Source: Opisthorchis felineus (taxonomy: Eukaryota > Platyhelminthes > Trematoda > Opisthorchiida > Opisthorchiidae). From it: DNA of 64,000 nucleotides. The stretch is taken from contig SJOL01007384.1 of the NCBI GenBank assembly GCA_004794785.1, forward strand, positions 1,138,617 to 1,202,616, given 5' to 3'. A program made the position numbers and the translations under genes. This document shows, in pieces, positions 63,421-64,000 of this stretch (its first letter is position 1; each line of letters starts with the position of its first letter). Below the pieces are notes generated by a model. That model worked only from the letters and a program-made list of their open reading frames with translations. It had not been told where the DNA came from and searched no databases.

Positions 63421-64000
63421 GGGGGGTCACAGCGTTGCACGCGACGCAAATGCGATTATGGATAAAGACACACGCTTATACATACAACTGAGCTGTTTGA
63501 GATGTTCTGTCCAATGGGAAGTCTTCTCAACCGTGTCGCAAGTTATTTCGGCGGATAAACTGTATAGAGTGGACTGAGCGGGCAATAACTTTACGGAGGT
63601 TTGTCGCAGAAGGTAAAATAACTTCAGTCAGCAAAACTTGATGCAAATTCTATAGCGGTTACCATGTCGATTCATTAACAATTTTTGTCGTTCCTGGTAG
63701 ACTGGGTGGGTAGAGTTGGCGACGTGTGCGGTAGTTTGGTGCATTTACCAATCTCGCCACAGCCTAGCTTCACAGCCGCTTAGTGCACTCTGAGACCCAA
63801 TCCTTCTGTCGACGTACCACAATTACCACATGGCTAGTAGCAGCAGCTTGAATCGCAACTACGTTACGCGGCCATTGTGTACCACATTATCCAATACTAT
63901 AGGACATCCTGCGAAGTATTCACAGATATTGTCACATATAGTTTGTCCCTTATCCGGACAACGGGGCAAGATGGCTGTGGGTGGAGCGCAAATTTAATGA
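63421..64000. other. Window end; nothing recognised
   Basis: A plus frame runs across 63287-63577, antisense to the LINE, and has no motif. I see no gene in the remainder. Confidence 0.4.

Noticed and set aside
1..64000. Prokaryotic features (operons, CRISPR arrays, ribosome binding sites)
   Set aside because: Introns, LTR and LINE elements and tRNA-derived SINEs show nuclear animal DNA; no regularly spaced repeat arrays are present.

Overview
This is animal nuclear DNA with GT-AG introns and many transposon remnants. It is most likely from a digenean fluke, probably an opisthorchiid-type liver fluke. The reasons are: a Ty3/Gypsy element with an Asp-Thr-Ala protease site that resembles the CsRn1 group; a tRNA-derived SINE of a kind I associate with Clonorchis/Opisthorchis; RTE/CR1-like LINE debris; a Penelope-type GIY-YIG remnant and hammerhead-bearing repeats; and very small introns (38 and 51 nt). 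The species call is inference from recognition, not from a search.

The main host gene is on the minus strand and covers about 52.5 kb (61359 down to 8809). Exons with good splice sites and matching phases encode an N-terminal LysM domain, a GRAM-like segment, a serine-rich linker, a short middle domain and a C-terminal TLDc domain. This is the architecture of the OXR1/NCOA7 (Drosophila mustard) oxidation-resistance family. I resolved twelve exons. The junction between about 32.1 and 26.8 kb is incomplete because the phases require at least one more exon. The first intron is only 38 nt; most of the others are kilobases long and full of transposons.

Layout: 1-3.5 kb is the 3' part of a nearly open Gypsy element (protease, RT, RNase H, integrase, 3' LTR). 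3.5-8.8 kb is downstream flank with no gene I recognise. 8.8-14.9 kb carries the four TLDc exons, with hammerhead-type repeats around 12.7, 14.2 and 15.8 kb. 18.4-26.8 kb carries the middle-domain exons among Gypsy and LINE fragments. 30-41 kb is intron packed with LINE 3' ends, a Penelope-type endonuclease and a dispersed repeat. The GRAM-like exons are at 43.5 and 52.5 kb, and between them lie two Gypsy fragments (one split by a SINE), a 38-bp palindrome and a LINE. 54.3-55.7 kb is another Gypsy. 58.4-60.9 kb holds several plausible plus-strand exons of an unidentified gene nested in intron 2. The LysM exons are at 61.1-61.4 kb and two LINE reverse-transcriptase remnants end the window.

All ten LINE fragments I recognised run in the same direction as the host gene. 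Apart from the first Gypsy element, almost every element is heavily frameshifted and looks old.
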